This document shows, piece by piece, positions 1 through 11,533 of a DNA stretch of 64,000 bases (its first letter is position 1; each line of letters opens with the position of its first letter). Origin of the DNA: Rhynchopus euleeides (lineage: Eukaryota; Euglenozoa; Diplonemea; Diplonemida; Diplonemidae); assembly GCA_963210315.1 (NCBI GenBank), contig OY723269.1, positions 1,674,001-1,738,000 on the forward strand. Direction: 5' to 3'. The notes below the pieces were generated by a model. The model saw nothing but the letters and a program-made list of their open reading frames with translations. It was not told the DNA's origin and ran no database searches. Both the position numbers and the translations under genes were made by a program.

Positions 1-962
1 GGGTGAGATGTTGAAATGCACGCCTTGTCCGTTTTGCCCACTGATGTGGAAGCCCACCGGCCCTGCAGGCGGCGCGACGCAACGCACCCTTTCTGGGGCT
101 TAGAGGGGACGGCAGCCGCAGCCTGCCTCGTCGAAACAGCCCACCCTTCCCGGACCCCCTGTGTCTGCCCCACACCCCGCCACCACCACCCCCCCCCCCC
201 CCCCGCGAGTTTCACTTTCCTTTCGTTTGTTCAATTTCATTCCCTTCTTCCCGAGATCTTGATCCTGAGCGCTTTTAGATGAAACCTTCGTCGAACGGTA
301 TTGAAGCCTGATGTCAACTTAAGTGAAGCGGGGGATGGGCCCTGTTAGTTCGCGGATTTTGGGCCTTCTTTGGTTTGATTTTTGGGGGACTCGGGTGAGG
401 CCAGCAGGGCGTTTGTTTGATTAAAAAGTGTGGGTAGTGGGTAGGCCTGCATCGGCTGATCCAACATTTCCAACAGGGCATCGGAGAGTTTGTCATGAAA
501 TTCGTAGGGCCTTCGCTCTGTGCCACTGTGTGTTAAACTGTGTCACTTCGCAGACAGTTTTGCGAGGCAAACAAATTCTCATTTTTCTGCACCTCTGAGC
601 GAAGCCCCCCTTGTGTGTTGCGACCATGCCTCTTTGCTGAATGCACACAAGATTCAGCAAAAGGGAAATTTTCTCATCGGGCCGTCGGGCCAATGCCTGC
701 CCAAGGTAGGGCCCCCTGTGGGAAGGCCCTACCTGCCTGTGGTAGTCGTCACTCGTTTTGTTTTTCGTCTCGGTCAGGACCAGGGTCAGGCACGTAGCTT
801 GAAATTGGATTTTCAGATTTTTGCTGGTTCTGCTGGTCTGGGGAATTTTCCGGCGCTTCGCCCAAAATCTTGTCCTGACCGAACACCGGGTTCTCCGGAG
901 CGCGTCCGGAGGCACGGAGTACACAGCGCCACAGCGGGTCTTCGCGACGGTGCCGAAACGGT
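1..962. other. Stretch with no supportable gene
   Basis: Both strands contain only short open frames without recognisable domains. The stretch includes a run of C around 190-204. I see no RNA gene and no convincing exon. Confidence 0.5.
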
Positions 963-1205
963 GTGTTGGTGCTTTTCCTACGTATGTATAGGAAGAAATC
1001 GCCAAACTTTGACGAAAACTTGACGGTAGCGAAGAACCCCACAGTCGCATATTGACAAGCACAAGCCACAGGGGGGTCTGGGGGGCGGAGCCCCCCAGCC
1101 GCCGGAGGCCACGGTAGTGAACATCTGTTCCTTCCGGGCTGAACACGGTGTGGATCTCTCCGACATCAGGTCGGAACCCAGTCCTGCGCGGGAAGCAGTC
1201 CTCGG
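963..1205 (+). repeat. Dispersed repeat with GC hairpin core, copy 1
   Basis: This segment reappears in inverted orientation at about 49640-49855. Matching landmarks include GTGTTGGTGC near the left end, GAAATCGCC in the middle and GACATCAGGTCGGAACCCAGT near the right end. The core at 1071-1131 is the widely scattered GC hairpin repeat. The pair suggests a roughly 240-bp interspersed family rather than a gene. Confidence 0.6.
1071..1131 (+). repeat. 60-bp GC hairpin repeat, copy 1
   Basis: The copy runs from GGGGGGTCTGG to ACATCTGTTCC and contains a perfect hairpin, CTGGGGGGC-GGA-GCCCCCCAG. Near-identical copies occur at 1625, 45803 (inverted), 45973 (inverted), 49708 (inverted, partial), 63507 and 63753. 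Confidence 0.75.
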
Positions 1206-1624
1206 GAGCCGAAATCCTCGTGGTTCGGGCCTGCTGCAGGGTACATCTTCGGCCTGGTGTGAGGGAAAACCCCCCCACCAAAAAAAATTCTGGGGTTTCC
1301 CGGATTTATACTTTTTTTTTTTTCCCCCCAGACCAGCAACATAGGCAACTGCTGGTCTCGAGACCAGCTGGACCCCCCAAGCTACATGCCTGACCAGGGT
1401 ATAAGATAGACTTTTTTTCTGGCGCCGTTTTCCGGTTTTTCTGGTTTAAAAAATTTTTCGCGCGCGCCTTCGGCGCGCGCGACCCGCGCAAACCCTCCCA
1501 GAATCTGAGAGGGCCCGGTGCCTGCGCGCGTCCTGTCGTACTGAGGCTGCTTGGTGGGGCAGGCGCAGCAGCTGCTTTGAAAGTTTGGACTCTCGGCCAA
1601 AAAACCGGTCTGGTGCAATTTTCA

Positions 1625-1685
1625 GGGGGGTCTGGGGGGCGGAGCCCCCCAGCCGCCGGAGGCCACGGTAGTGAACATCTGTTCC
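1625..1685 (+). repeat. 60-bp GC hairpin repeat, copy 2
   Basis: This is almost identical to the copy at 1071, including the CTGGGGGGC hairpin and the GTAGTGAACATCTGTTCC tail. It lies inside the TIR element at 1389-2579. Confidence 0.75.
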
Positions 1686-2103
1686 CTACAGTCTGGATTC
1701 GCTTGTAAGTAGGAAGGCTTCGCTGTATCGCAGCCCGGCCAGCAGGAGATCACTGGTCCTTAACCTTCAGGGTGGAGGAGGGCGGGGGAGCGACCACTCG
1801 TGACAGGTGTGCGTTGTGGGTGGAGTGGGTGCACGACAGACCTTGTCATGGCCAAAGGGTCCACGAGATCTCTGCACACATTCCGTTATCGAGGAGATGG
1901 GCACCTAGCTGTGACGACAGGCAACAAACAAATCTCATCTGTTAGTTGCCCCCAATAGGCTTGGCGACCTTCAAGACTGCTTGAAAGACGTTCGTGTTCT
2001 CGTCTCAGCCCTCCAGACAAGCAGATCTGTCTCGAGTTGGTGGGCTGTCGCCATGTATTCGATGGCACCGAGTGACGCTGCACAGAGGCAGACGACACGG
2101 TGA

Positions 2104-2137
2104 ACTCCAGCGGAGGTTACCCTACCTCCGCTGGAGT
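2104..2137. repeat. Perfect 14-bp stem-loop
   Basis: The arm ACTCCAGCGGAGGT pairs perfectly with ACCTCCGCTGGAGT across the 6-nt loop TACCCT. It sits inside the TIR element at 1389-2579. Related CTAGCGGGAGTCTG sequence appears just downstream and again near 49150. Confidence 0.6.
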
Positions 2138-2683
2138 ACACCGTGTGTCTCCCATGAGTCTCAACTAGCGGGAGTCTGAGCGTAAATTAGCTGGAAAATA
2201 GACTCCCGTCTCCAGTACAGACTGCAGTCTTAGACTCCCTCTTAGACACTCGCTAGGGTGGCTGGAGTCCACCATGTGTGCACCTTCAAACAGAAGAGAC
2301 CTGCATGACGAGGGCATCACCACCCACTGGGCCACCCGCTAGGTCCATTTTTTCTTCTCCGCTTCTCTGCCTTCTTTGGACTATTTGAGCTCTGTGCGGA
2401 TCACGATGGGGCCACTTTCTATTTTTTTATGGCGTTTTTTCTGACTGTTTTACTGTCCCAAAGTCACAAAAAAACCGCCAAAAATGAGACCGACCTTTTT
2501 TTTCCCCCAGAAAACCGGGAACCGGGAAACCCTGGTTTTGAAAACCGGAAAACCAGACCTATCTTATCCCCTGGTCAGGACCCGGCGTGTTGTCGGGACA
2601 GCAGCAATTGTATAGCTAGTCCTTGCTTGTACCGGTGTGTCACTCTCTCATCCTAGCAGACGGTCCTTCTGGCTTGCGACACC

Positions 2684-3550
2684 ATGGCACACGTGTGCGT
2701 TGTGAAGACGTGGAGGAAGCACTTCGGGTTCGCGGAGGCGGACGATGGGTCCGTCGTGCACATTTCGAAGGAGGAGATTGCCGGGATGCGGCTGAAGCCG
2801 GGCCTGACGGTGACGTGCGACCTTGTGGCTGTGGAGGGGCACGGGGGGCGGGTCAAGGGTGTGAACGTCAGCGGGGAGGGGATTGTGCCGCCGGACGACG
2901 AGCCCACCCCTGAGGAGACTGCGGCAGAGCGGGCGGAGTGGAACCGCTTCAAGGAGGTGAAGATTGCGACGATGCCTGGTGCGGGCCCGAAGAAGACGAA
3001 GGGGGCCGGCAAGGGTGCTGCAGTCAAGGGCGCTGCAGTCAAGGGTGCTGCAGTCAAGGGCGCTGCAGTCAAGGGCGCTGCCGGCAAGGGCGCGAAGAGC
3101 GGCAAGGGTGGCAAGGGCGGCAAGGGCGCGAAGGGTGGCAAGGCTGCCGCAACGGCCTCGGGCGCCGCATTCGGCGTGGCGCGCCCGCAGCGCCAGGCAG
3201 GCGTGCCCGCAGCGGCCCGCGTGGTTGCGGCACGCCCCGCCGCACCGGCACGGGGAGTGGCGGTCGGCGCCACGAGCGAGGAGCGCCGTGTCGACCCTGC
3301 GGACGGGCGTGCATACACTCGCCAGGACTTCATCCACCAGTACGGTGGGCTGGCGCAGTGGAACGCTGCCGCCCCCCGCCGCCCTGCACCTGCCGGGCGT
3401 GGGGCACCCACAGCCCAGAAGCGCGTCGACCCCGCGGACGGCAACTCGTACACCCGGGAACAGTTCATCGCGTGCTACCGCGGCACCGCCGAGTGGGACC
3501 GCGCCGACCCTTACAACACCAACGTGGGGCGCGGGCGCGGCAGGCGGTAA
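2684..3550 (+). CDS. Cold-shock-domain protein, copy 1 (diverged)
   Basis: This encodes a predicted nucleic-acid-binding protein of 288 aa in a single exon. Residues 1-68 form a cold-shock domain, seen as an FGF RNP1-like core followed by DDGSVVHIS in the RNP2 position. An acidic Glu-rich segment follows, then a basic tract of KGAAV repeats and KGG repeats that resembles a histone H1 or nucleolin-like tail. Two copies of an RVDPADG..YTR..FI..Y.G...W motif come next, and the protein ends RGRGRR. Compared with copies 2-4 it has His instead of Asn before FGF, KEVK instead of KEEK, and a longer Ala-rich spacer. The ATG lies in a good context (ACACCATGG) exactly where the cold-shock fold begins. 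The likely role is RNA binding or chaperoning; this is inferred from the domain only. Confidence 0.85.
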   Translation: MAHVCVVKTWRKHFGFAEADDGSVVHISKEEIAGMRLKPGLTVTCDLVAVEGHGGRVKGVNVSGEGIVPPDDEPTPEETAAERAEWNRFKEVKIATMPGAGPKKTKGAGKGAAVKGAAVKGAAVKGAAVKGAAGKGAKSGKGGKGGKGAKGGKAAATASGAAFGVARPQRQAGVPAAARVVAARPAAPARGVAVGATSEERRVDPADGRAYTRQDFIHQYGGLAQWNAAAPRRPAPAGRGAPTAQKRVDPADGNSYTREQFIACYRGTAEWDRADPYNTNVGRGRGRR

Positions 3551-3798
3551 TCCCGCCCAGGCCGCATGACGTCTGAGCAGCATGCAGCAAGTCCAAGCAA
3601 AGATGGAAGCAGCAGCCGAAACTGGGGTGGGGTGGGGTCGGGTGGCTGGGCGGGTGGGTTGGGTGGTCCCTGCGTCCGTTGTGCCGCGGGGCCGAGTCGG
3701 GGTTTGGTATATCCACGTGTGTGGATAAGGTGTCGTAGAAACAAGAGTCATAGCCCCTCCCCTCCCCTCCCCCACACACCTGCATATGACGCGATTCA

Positions 3799-3820
3799 CT
3801 CGTCGATCGCGGTCGACGAG
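3799..3820. repeat. 3'-flank stem-loop of cold-shock unit 1
   Basis: CTCGTCGA pairs perfectly with TCGACGAG across TCGCGG, about 250 bp after the stop codon. The same hairpin is conserved in unit 2 at 8211. It could be a transcript-end structure, but nothing proves that. Confidence 0.45.
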
Positions 3821-4225
3821 AGTGGAACGGGAAATGACAGATCACCCGGGAGTGTGTGCCCTGCACAATTTTGGATCTGAGGTATCATCTTAATAACAAG
3901 CCCCCCTGCCCCTATGCCGTTCTTGAGATATACCCCATACAACCCCTGCTGACTTACTCTGCCCCCCCCCCCCCCCCCCCTCCACCTCTTCGAGCACTGC
4001 GTTAAGCAAGTGGGAGGGCAATTCGTGAATGTCGCATGGCGCCAGCATGCTCGATGTGCCAATCATTTTTTTTTTGCGAATTCCACAACTGCAGGGGCTT
4101 AGCTTGGATTTTGGGGTTGGGGCCGAAACTCGGTCAGACTCGGTCACAGTACACACAGTTGAGTTGCCCCCCACCACCCCGTTCACCCAGAATTCGACGT
4201 TGCTGCCTTCCCGGGTCCCCCCCTT

Positions 4226-4983
4226 CTAGAACACCAGCTCAGCAACCAGGTCTGCAACCTGAGTTTGCTTTGTTGCCTTTGTAGGTGCTGCATTGGCAGT
4301 TCCCCGCCAGTGGCGGGTGCAGTCCCGGCAGCGCAAATAGTCCTGAAGTGGGCCGACAAAGAGCCTTCTTGGTGATCCCGTGAACTTTTCTACCTCGCAA
4401 GAGTGGCTACGGAGATACCCTGTGAATCTTCGCGACATTCCACTCCCGCAAAGAGTACATTTGCAAGGCTTTTGCTGCTCAGTTGGCGAAGCCTGGTGGA
4501 GACAAAGCGGGGCTTGGAAACAAGCATTCAACAGAAGCAGTGCCCAGCACTGCCGTTGTCGATGCAACATTTCTCCTGTAGATGCGGACAGTCACGGGAG
4601 GTGAAGATTGCAGCGAATACGCAGCTGCAGAGATGGGACCCTATCTCATCAAGGGTCACTTCTGGGCGCTTGTTCATGGCAGAGCAGGGCGTGCGAGGTC
4701 AAAGCATTCCTGATTAGATGCAAGCTGGAGTAGCTTGCACGTGAGAGCGAGGTTTCCCGAGGTAAACCGCCGAATAACCTCCTGCAAGCCCAACCTCCGA
4801 AACTCGGAACAGACACCCGGGCTCCTGCAGAAGGGCAGTCTTGTGCGCCTGTGCCCACTTCAGTGGGTGTGCTGCTGGGGCATTGAAGTCCAGGCAAGGG
4901 TACGCGCCAGTGATCCCCGGGAGAGGTGCCAGGCAATGGTCAGCGATGTGGCCCAGAGCCTCCTGCACCTGCGTGCCCACCAT
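4226..4983 (-). CDS. Hypothetical zinc-binding-like protein, split exons (unit 1)
   Basis: Two adjacent minus-strand frames look protein-like. The first, 4983-4714, is 89 aa with a well-mixed composition including AYPCLDFNAP, KWAQAHK and GGYSAVYLGKPR. The second, 4570-4226, has a CxCxxC cluster, a following HxC and a later CRDC, which suggests zinc binding. The frames are not contiguous, so introns would be needed; candidate CAG acceptors lie between them but I could not settle the boundaries. An identical pair is at 8632-9389. I do not recognise the family. It could instead be decayed sequence. Confidence 0.35.
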
Positions 4984-7128
4984 GTTGCCGGGAGACGGAA
5001 TTCGAGACTGCTGACGTTATTCGCGGGCTAGCGACGAATCCGGGACAGAAGGAGAATGGGGTGTTCGCGTTCCGCTCGCACGCGTGCTTCACCTCCTGTG
5101 CTGCTGCACCCCATAAAAAATCCGATTTTTTCGCGGAAATTTTTACCTTTTTTCTTTTTTTTTGGGCTGACCGAGTTTTTTTCCGGGTTTGGCTGAAACT
5201 CGGTCAGCTGACCGAGTTTCCCCCCCCAAGCTAAGCCTCTGCACAACTGGGGGATGCTAACTTTTCTGTGCCTTTTTTCGATGTGCCAATCATTTTTTTT
5301 GTCAGAACAACGTGTTTTTCCAACTAAAAAGACTCGTGGCAGCGTTCGGTATCTGCACACATGCACTAGCAGGCACCGTTCGTACAAACATAGAACGCAA
5401 CTCCAAGTCTTTTGTACCAGAGACACACCGAGGGATCTCCCGGTGGCAGAAAGATGCAGAGGTGGGGGGGGGTGCGCGTTGCGGTTGGCGCCTGTTGGGC
5501 AAAACAGACCACACAATGCACCCTTCGCAGCACGGCTGCGGGTGAGTTCAGTCTGTTTGTTTGTGGCCCAGCTCCACACGTCTCCTCCCCCCCACCACCA
5601 CTCATCTGTATTGCTGGAACCCCTGCAATGCCTCCCCGACGCTCACACTGCTTCACCACGACCTGGCGAGTGGTGTACAGAAAGGGGGGCGGAGGGTCAT
5701 GTGTCCCAGCAAGGCATATTTCACGACCCCCGTGCAGCTCGGCTGCCTCAGGCAATGGGAAGCCTTCGTGGCGAGGGAGTTTCGCTCAGATATTCAGCAT
5801 AGTGCGTGCCCTCACAAGGGCCCACACGAAATATGTGTCAAACCCGCATGGAGGTTGGTCGTGACACAGAGCGAAGGCCTCAATCGAGAGGGGCCTGCTG
5901 GTGTGCCAATGCATGGGGGACCCAGGGTGAACTGCATTTTTGGAGAGATCATCTCGCATTTTCGCACGAAAAAAATGGCTGTAAAAGTGGGACTTGCCCC
6001 CGTGTTTAGGCCCTCCCGGTGCAGAGTTGAGGGTCCTGCACAGAGTATCTCTGAGCAGCCCTCAACACAGTTTTTTTTGTGAGCCAAATGAGGAAACTTT
6101 CTGTGCCTTTTCGCTGGATCGTGCGGCCCCACTCACACCACTTCTTCCGGCTGGGGAGTGGTGTACACAAAGAGTGGGGTCTGCGTTCCAACAAAATACC
6201 TTTCGGTAGTAAATTGGTTTGCTGTCTCGTTTTGCTGTCACTTTACGATTCAGCGGGGGCACAGATAGTTTTTTGGTGCATTATTTCCTTCTCGTGGCAG
6301 GCGTGTCCACGCTGGGTATGATATGATCACACGGACCCCAGGTGTCTCACGGAAAGTGGGTGTTGCTGTGGGTGCAAGCAATGCTTCTAAGTTCTGGCTA
6401 GTTTTTTTTTCTGGGCCCACCCCCAAAACGGAACAAAACAAAAACTGACAACACAGGTCGCTTTAAACCCCCCCCCCCCCCAAAGGAATCACCTCTCACA
6501 ACCTCCGCAATCCCCTAAGCAAAACCCTCCCCTCCCCCCGCCCCACCCCGACCCAGCCCTGATTTCTGGGAAGTTTCAGATCTGCACATGTCGTTCCGGG
6601 TCAAAGTGTAAGGGTGTTCCACGCTTGCTGCCCAGCCTCTGCAGCAATCAAGGGCTGGCAAGCGTGTGTGGCTGCGATTAGGAGGCAGAGGTTGTAGAAC
6701 CGACGGTTGCCCTCCTGTAGTTATGACGGGCCATTTTCTTGAGCACAACAGCGAGCTTTTGGAAAAAAATGCGACAGCGTTCGGTATCCTGCAACATGCA
6801 ATAGCAGTTTCCGTTCGTACAATCAAAGAATGCAATTCCAAGTTTATTGTTGCCGAGCAGCCGATGCCGGATACGACACCGCTTCGTCCGCACATATCAG
6901 CGGTTCCAAATATTCGAATATGATTTCTTCAGGATCGCTGCATTGCACCCAGCTGAATGTGATAGGAGCTCATCCGAAGCCAGTGTATTTCCTCACCAAG
7001 CGAGGGCCACCCGATGGTTTTATGCAATTTCATTTTTCCAACACCCCAACAAAACCACACCAACCTCGTTCCATACCGTCCGCGCCGTTACCCAGATAGC
7101 TAGACCTCGCCCATCCACTTGCGACACC

Positions 7129-7962
7129 ATGGCACACGTGTGCGTTGTGAAGACGTGGAGGAAGAACTTTGGGTTCGCGGAGGCGGACGATGGGTCCGTC
7201 GTGCACATTTCGAAGGAGGAGATTGCCGGGATGCGGCTGAAGCCGGGCCTGACGGTGACGTGCGACCTTGTGGCTGTGGAGGGGCACGGGGGGCGGGTCA
7301 AGGGTGTGAACGTCAGCGGGGAGGGGATTGTGCCGCCGGACGACGAGCCCACCCCTGAGGAGACTGCGGCAGAGCGGGCGGAGTGGAACCGCTTCAAGGA
7401 GGAGAAGATTGCGACGATGCCTGGTGCGGGCCCGAAGAAGACGAAGGGGGCCGGCAAGGGTGCTGCAGTCAAGGGCGCTGCCACCAAGGGCGCTGCCACC
7501 AAGGGCGCTGCCACCAAGGGCGCTGCCGGCAAGGGCGCGAAGGGTGGCAAGGGTGGCAAGGGTGGCAAGGGCGGCAAGGGTGGCAAGGCCGCCTCAGTGG
7601 TGGGGCGCCCGCAGCGCCAGGCAGGCATGCCCGCAGCGGCCCGCGTGGTCGCCGCACCGGCACGGGGAGTGGCGGTCGGCGCCACGAGCGAGGAGCGCCG
7701 TGTCGACCCTGCGGACGGGCGTGCATACACTCGCCAGGACTTCATCCACCAGTACGGTGGGCTGGCGCAGTGGAACGCTGCCGCCCCCCGCCGCCCTGCA
7801 CCTGCCGGGCGTGGGGCACCCACAGCCCAGAAGCGCGTCGACCCCGCGGACGGCAACTCGTACACCCGGGAACAGTTCATCGCGTGCTACCGCGGCACCG
7901 CCGAGTGGGACCGCGCCGACCCTTACAACACCAACGTGGGGCGCGGGCGCGGCAGGCGGTAA
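7129..7962 (+). CDS. Cold-shock-domain protein, copy 2
   Basis: The protein has 277 aa: cold-shock domain at residues 1-68, acidic linker 70-95, KGAAT and KGG repeats at about 106-153, the DPADG motif twice (about 191-219 and 236-264), and an RGRGRR C-terminus. The frame is open for 94 codons upstream. I chose the ATG at 7129 because it aligns with the start in copy 1, begins the domain directly, and the upstream sequence is not conserved in copy 1. The role inferred from domains is RNA or single-stranded nucleic-acid binding. Confidence 0.85.
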   Translation: MAHVCVVKTWRKNFGFAEADDGSVVHISKEEIAGMRLKPGLTVTCDLVAVEGHGGRVKGVNVSGEGIVPPDDEPTPEETAAERAEWNRFKEEKIATMPGAGPKKTKGAGKGAAVKGAATKGAATKGAATKGAAGKGAKGGKGGKGGKGGKGGKAASVVGRPQRQAGMPAAARVVAAPARGVAVGATSEERRVDPADGRAYTRQDFIHQYGGLAQWNAAAPRRPAPAGRGAPTAQKRVDPADGNSYTREQFIACYRGTAEWDRADPYNTNVGRGRGRR

Positions 7963-8210
7963 TCCCGCCCAGGCCGCATGACGTCTGAGCAGCATGCAGC
8001 AAGTCCAAGCAAAGATGGAAGCAGCAGCCGAAACTGGGGTGGGGTGGGGTCGGGTGGCTGGGCGGGTGGGTTGGGTGGTCCCTGCGTCCGTTGTGCCGCG
8101 GGGCCGAGTCGGGGTTTGGTATATCCACGTGTGTGGATAAGGTGTCGTAGAAACAAGAGTCATAGCCCCTCCCCTCCCCTCCCCCACACACCTGCATATG
8201 ACGCGATTCA

Positions 8211-8232
8211 CTCGTCGATCGCGGTCGACGAG
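8211..8232. repeat. 3'-flank stem-loop of cold-shock unit 2
   Basis: This is identical to the hairpin at 3799-3820 and lies the same distance past the gene. Confidence 0.45.
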
Positions 8233-8631
8233 AGTGGAACGGGAAATGACAGATCACCCGGGAGTGTGTGCCCTGCACAATTTTGGATCTGAGGTATCAT
8301 CTTAATAACAAGCCCCCCTGCCCCTATGCCGTTCTTGAGATATACCCCATACAACCCCTGCTGACTTACTCTGCCCCCCCCCCCCTCCACCTCTTCGAGC
8401 ACTGCGTTAAGCAAGTGGGAGGGCAATTCGTGAATGTCGCATGGCGCCAGCATGCTCGATGTGCCAATCATTTTTTTTTTTGCGAATTCCACAACTGCAG
8501 GGGCTTAGCTTGGATTTTGGGGTTGGGGCCGAAACTCGGTCAGACTCGGTCACAGTACACACAGTTGAGTTGCCCCCCACCACCCCGTTCACCCAGAATT
8601 CGACGTTGCTGCCTTCCCGGGTCCCCCCCTT

Positions 8632-9389
8632 CTAGAACACCAGCTCAGCAACCAGGTCTGCAACCTGAGTTTGCTTTGTTGCCTTTGTAGGTGCTGCATT
8701 GGCAGTTCCCCGCCAGTGGCGGGTGCAGTCCCGGCAGCGCAAATAGTCCTGAAGTGGGCCGACAAAGAGCCTTCTTGGTGATCCCGTGAACTTTTCTACC
8801 TCGCAAGAGTGGCTACGGAGATACCCTGTGAATCTTCGCGACATTCCACTCCCGCAAAGAGTACATTTGCAAGGCTTTTGCTGCTCAGTTGGCGAAGCCT
8901 GGTGGAGACAAAGCGGGGCTTGGAAACAAGCATTCAACAGAAGCAGTGCCCAGCACTGCCGTTGTCGATGCAACATTTCTCCTGTAGATGCGGACAGTCA
9001 CGGGAGGTGAAGATTGCAGCGAATACGCAGCTGCAGAGATGGGACCCTATCTCATCAAGGGTCACTTCTGGGCGCTTGTTCATGGCAGAGCAGGGCGTGC
9101 GAGGTCAAAGCATTCCTGATTAGATGCAAGCTGGAGTAGCTTGCACGTGAGAGCGAGGTTTCCCGAGGTAAACCGCCGAATAACCTCCTGCAAGCCCAAC
9201 CTCCGAAACTCGGAACAGACACCCGGGCTCCTGCAGAAGGGCAGTCTTGTGCGCCTGTGCCCACTTCAGTGGGTGTGCTGCTGGGGCATTGAAGTCCAGG
9301 CAAGGGTACGCGCCAGTGATCCCCGGGAGAGGTGCCAGGCAATGGTCAGCGATGTGGCCCAGAGCCTCCTGCACCTGCGTGCCCACCAT
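8632..9389 (-). CDS. Hypothetical zinc-binding-like protein, split exons (unit 2)
   Basis: This is an exact copy of the minus-strand pair at 4226-4983. The exon-like frames are 9389-9120 and 8976-8632. Because both copies are identical, conservation gives no independent coding evidence. The case rests on composition and the Cys/His pattern. Confidence 0.35.
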
Positions 9390-11533
9390 GTTGCCGGGAG
9401 ACGGAATTCGAGACTGCTGACGTTATTCGCGGGCTAGCGACGAATCCGGGACAGAAGGAGAATGGGGTGTTCGCGTTCCGCTCGCACGCGTGCTTCACCT
9501 CCTGTGCTGCTGCACCCCATAAAAAATCCGATTTTTTCGCGGAAATTTTTACCTTTTTTCTTTTTTTTTGGGCTGACCGAGTTTTTTTCCGGGTTTGGCT
9601 GAAACTCGGTCAGCTGACCGAGTTTCCCCCCCCAAGCTAAGCCTCTGCACAACTGGGGGATGCTAACTTTTCTGTGCCTTTTTTCGATGTGCCAATCATT
9701 TTTTTTGTCAGAACAACGTGTTTTTCCAACTAAAAAGACTCGTGGCAGCGTTCGGTATCTGCACACATGCACTAGCAGGCACCGTTCGTACAAACATAGA
9801 ACGCAACTCCAAGTCTTTTGTACCAGAGACACACCGAGGGATCTCCCGGTGGCAGAAAGATGCAGAGGTGGGGGGGGGTGCGCGTTGCGGTTGGCGCCTG
9901 TTGGGCAAAACAGACCACACAATGCACCCTTCGCAGCACGGCTGCGGGTGAGTTCAGTCTGTTTGTTTGTGGCCCAGCTCCACACGTCTCCTCCCCCCCA
10001 CCACCACTCATCTGTATTGCTGGAACCCCTGCAATGCCTCCCCGACGCTCACACTGCTTCACCACGACCTGGCGAGTGGTGTACAGAAAGGGGGGCGGAG
10101 GGTCATGTGTCCCAGCAAGGCATATTTCACGACCCCCGTGCAGCTCGGCTGCCTCAGGCAATGGGAAGCCTTCGTGGCGAGGGAGTTTCGCTCAGATATT
10201 CAGCATAGTGCGTGCCCTCACAAGGGCCCACACGAAATATGTGTCAAACCCGCATGGAGGTTGGTCGTGACACAGAGCGAAGGCCTCAATCGAGAGGGGC
10301 CTGCTGGTGTGCCAATGCATGGGGGACCCAGGGTGAACTGCATTTTTGGAGAGATCATCTCGCATTTTCGCACGAAAAAAATGGCTGTAAAAGTGGGACT
10401 TGCCCCCGTGTTTAGGCCCTCCCGGTGCAGAGTTGAGGGTCCTGCACAGAGTATCTCTGAGCAGCCCTCAACACAGTTTTTTTTGTGAGCCAAATGAGGA
10501 AACTTTCTGTGCCTTTTCGCTGGATCGTGCGGCCCCACTCACACCACTTCTTCCGGCTGGGGAGTGGTGTACACAAAGAGTGGGGTCTGCGTTCCAACAA
10601 AATACCTTTCGGTAGTAAATTGGTTTGCTGTCTCGTTTTGCTGTCACTTTACGATTCAGCGGGGGCACAGATAGTTTTTTGGTGCATTATTTCCTTCTCG
10701 TGGCAGGCGTGTCCACGCTGGGTATGATATGATCACACGGACCCCAGGTGTCTCACGGAAAGTGGGTGTTGCTGTGGGTGCAAGCAATGCTTCTAAGTTC
10801 TGGCTAGTTTTTTTTTCTGGGCCCACCCCCAAAACGGAACAAAACAAAAACTGACAACACAGGTCGCTTTAAACCCCCCCCCCCCCAAAGGAATCACCTC
10901 TCACAACCTCCGCAATCCCCTAAGCAAAACCCTCCCCTCCCCCCGCCCCACCCCGACCCAGCCCTGATTTCTGGGAAGTTTCAGATCTGCACATGTCGTT
11001 CCGGGTCAAAGTGTAAGGGTGTTCCACGCTTGCTGCCCAGCCTCTGCAGCAATCAAGGGCTGGCAAGCGTGTGTGGCTGCGATTAGGAGGCAGAGGTTGT
11101 AGAACCGACGGTTGCCCTCCTGTAGTTATGACGGGCCATTTTCTTGAGCACAACAGCGAGCTTTTGGAAAAAAATGCGACAGCGTTCGGTATCCTGCAAC
11201 ATGCAATAGCAGTTTCCGTTCGTACAATCAAAGAATGCAATTCCAAGTTTATTGTTGCCGAGCAGCCGATGCCGGATACGACACCGCTTCGTCCGCACAT
11301 ATCAGCGGTTCCAAATATTCGAATATGATTTCTTCAGGATCGCTGCATTGCACCCAGCTGAATGTGATAGGAGCTCATCCGAAGCCAGTGTATTTCCTCA
11401 CCAAGCGAGGGCCACCCGATGGTTTTATGCAATTTCATTTTTCCAACACCCCAACAAAACCACACCAACCTCGTTCCATACCGTCCGCGCCGTTACCCAG
11501 ATAGCTAGACCTCGCCCATCCACTTGCGACACC

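Larger units (their letters stand above)
1389..2579. mobile_element. TIR element of 1.19 kb, non-coding
   Basis: The left end, CCTGACCAGGGTATAAGATAG, is matched in inverted orientation by CTATCTTATCCCCTGGTCAGG at the right end. The TIR similarity continues inward with T-rich and CCGG-rich sequence. The interior has no plausible protein, carries a second copy of the GC hairpin repeat and a long perfect stem-loop at 2104, and is best read as a non-autonomous DNA element. No clear target duplication was found. Confidence 0.45.
2673..7120 (+). repeat. 4.4-kb tandem unit 1
   Basis: The unit consists of cold-shock gene copy 1 and its downstream flank. From the gene onward it matches 7121-11525 nearly base for base, with start-to-start spacings of 4445 and 4405 bp. 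The differences are mainly C-run lengths and the Lys/Ala/Gly repeat inside the gene. The flank has a minus-strand hypothetical gene (4226-4983), an open plus frame at 5561-6082 of unknown status, and two related sub-repeats (about 5346-5414 and 6776-6845). Upstream of the ATG of copy 1 the sequence differs from the other copies. Confidence 0.85.
7121..11525 (+). repeat. 4.4-kb tandem unit 2
   Basis: This is the second full unit. Its gene and 3' flank match unit 1, and the 5' flank of the next gene matches that of copies 2-4. The near-perfect identity across non-coding DNA implies recent duplication or ongoing homogenisation. Confidence 0.9.

Noticed and set aside
2648..3799. 383-codon minus-strand frame opposite cold-shock copy 1
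   Set aside because: It is the complement of the KGAA/KGG repeats and shows only repeat-derived Leu/Ala/Asp text.
5561..6082. 173-codon plus frame in the 4.4-kb units (also 9967 and 29211)
   Set aside because: Parts read protein-like, but there is no domain, no intron evidence, and the copies are identical at DNA level, so conservation says nothing. It is left unannotated.
6847..7128. 94-codon in-frame N-terminal extension of the cold-shock gene (also upstream of copies 3 and 4)
   Set aside because: It is not conserved upstream of copy 1. The cold-shock fold starts exactly at the chosen ATG, and the extension has no domain.
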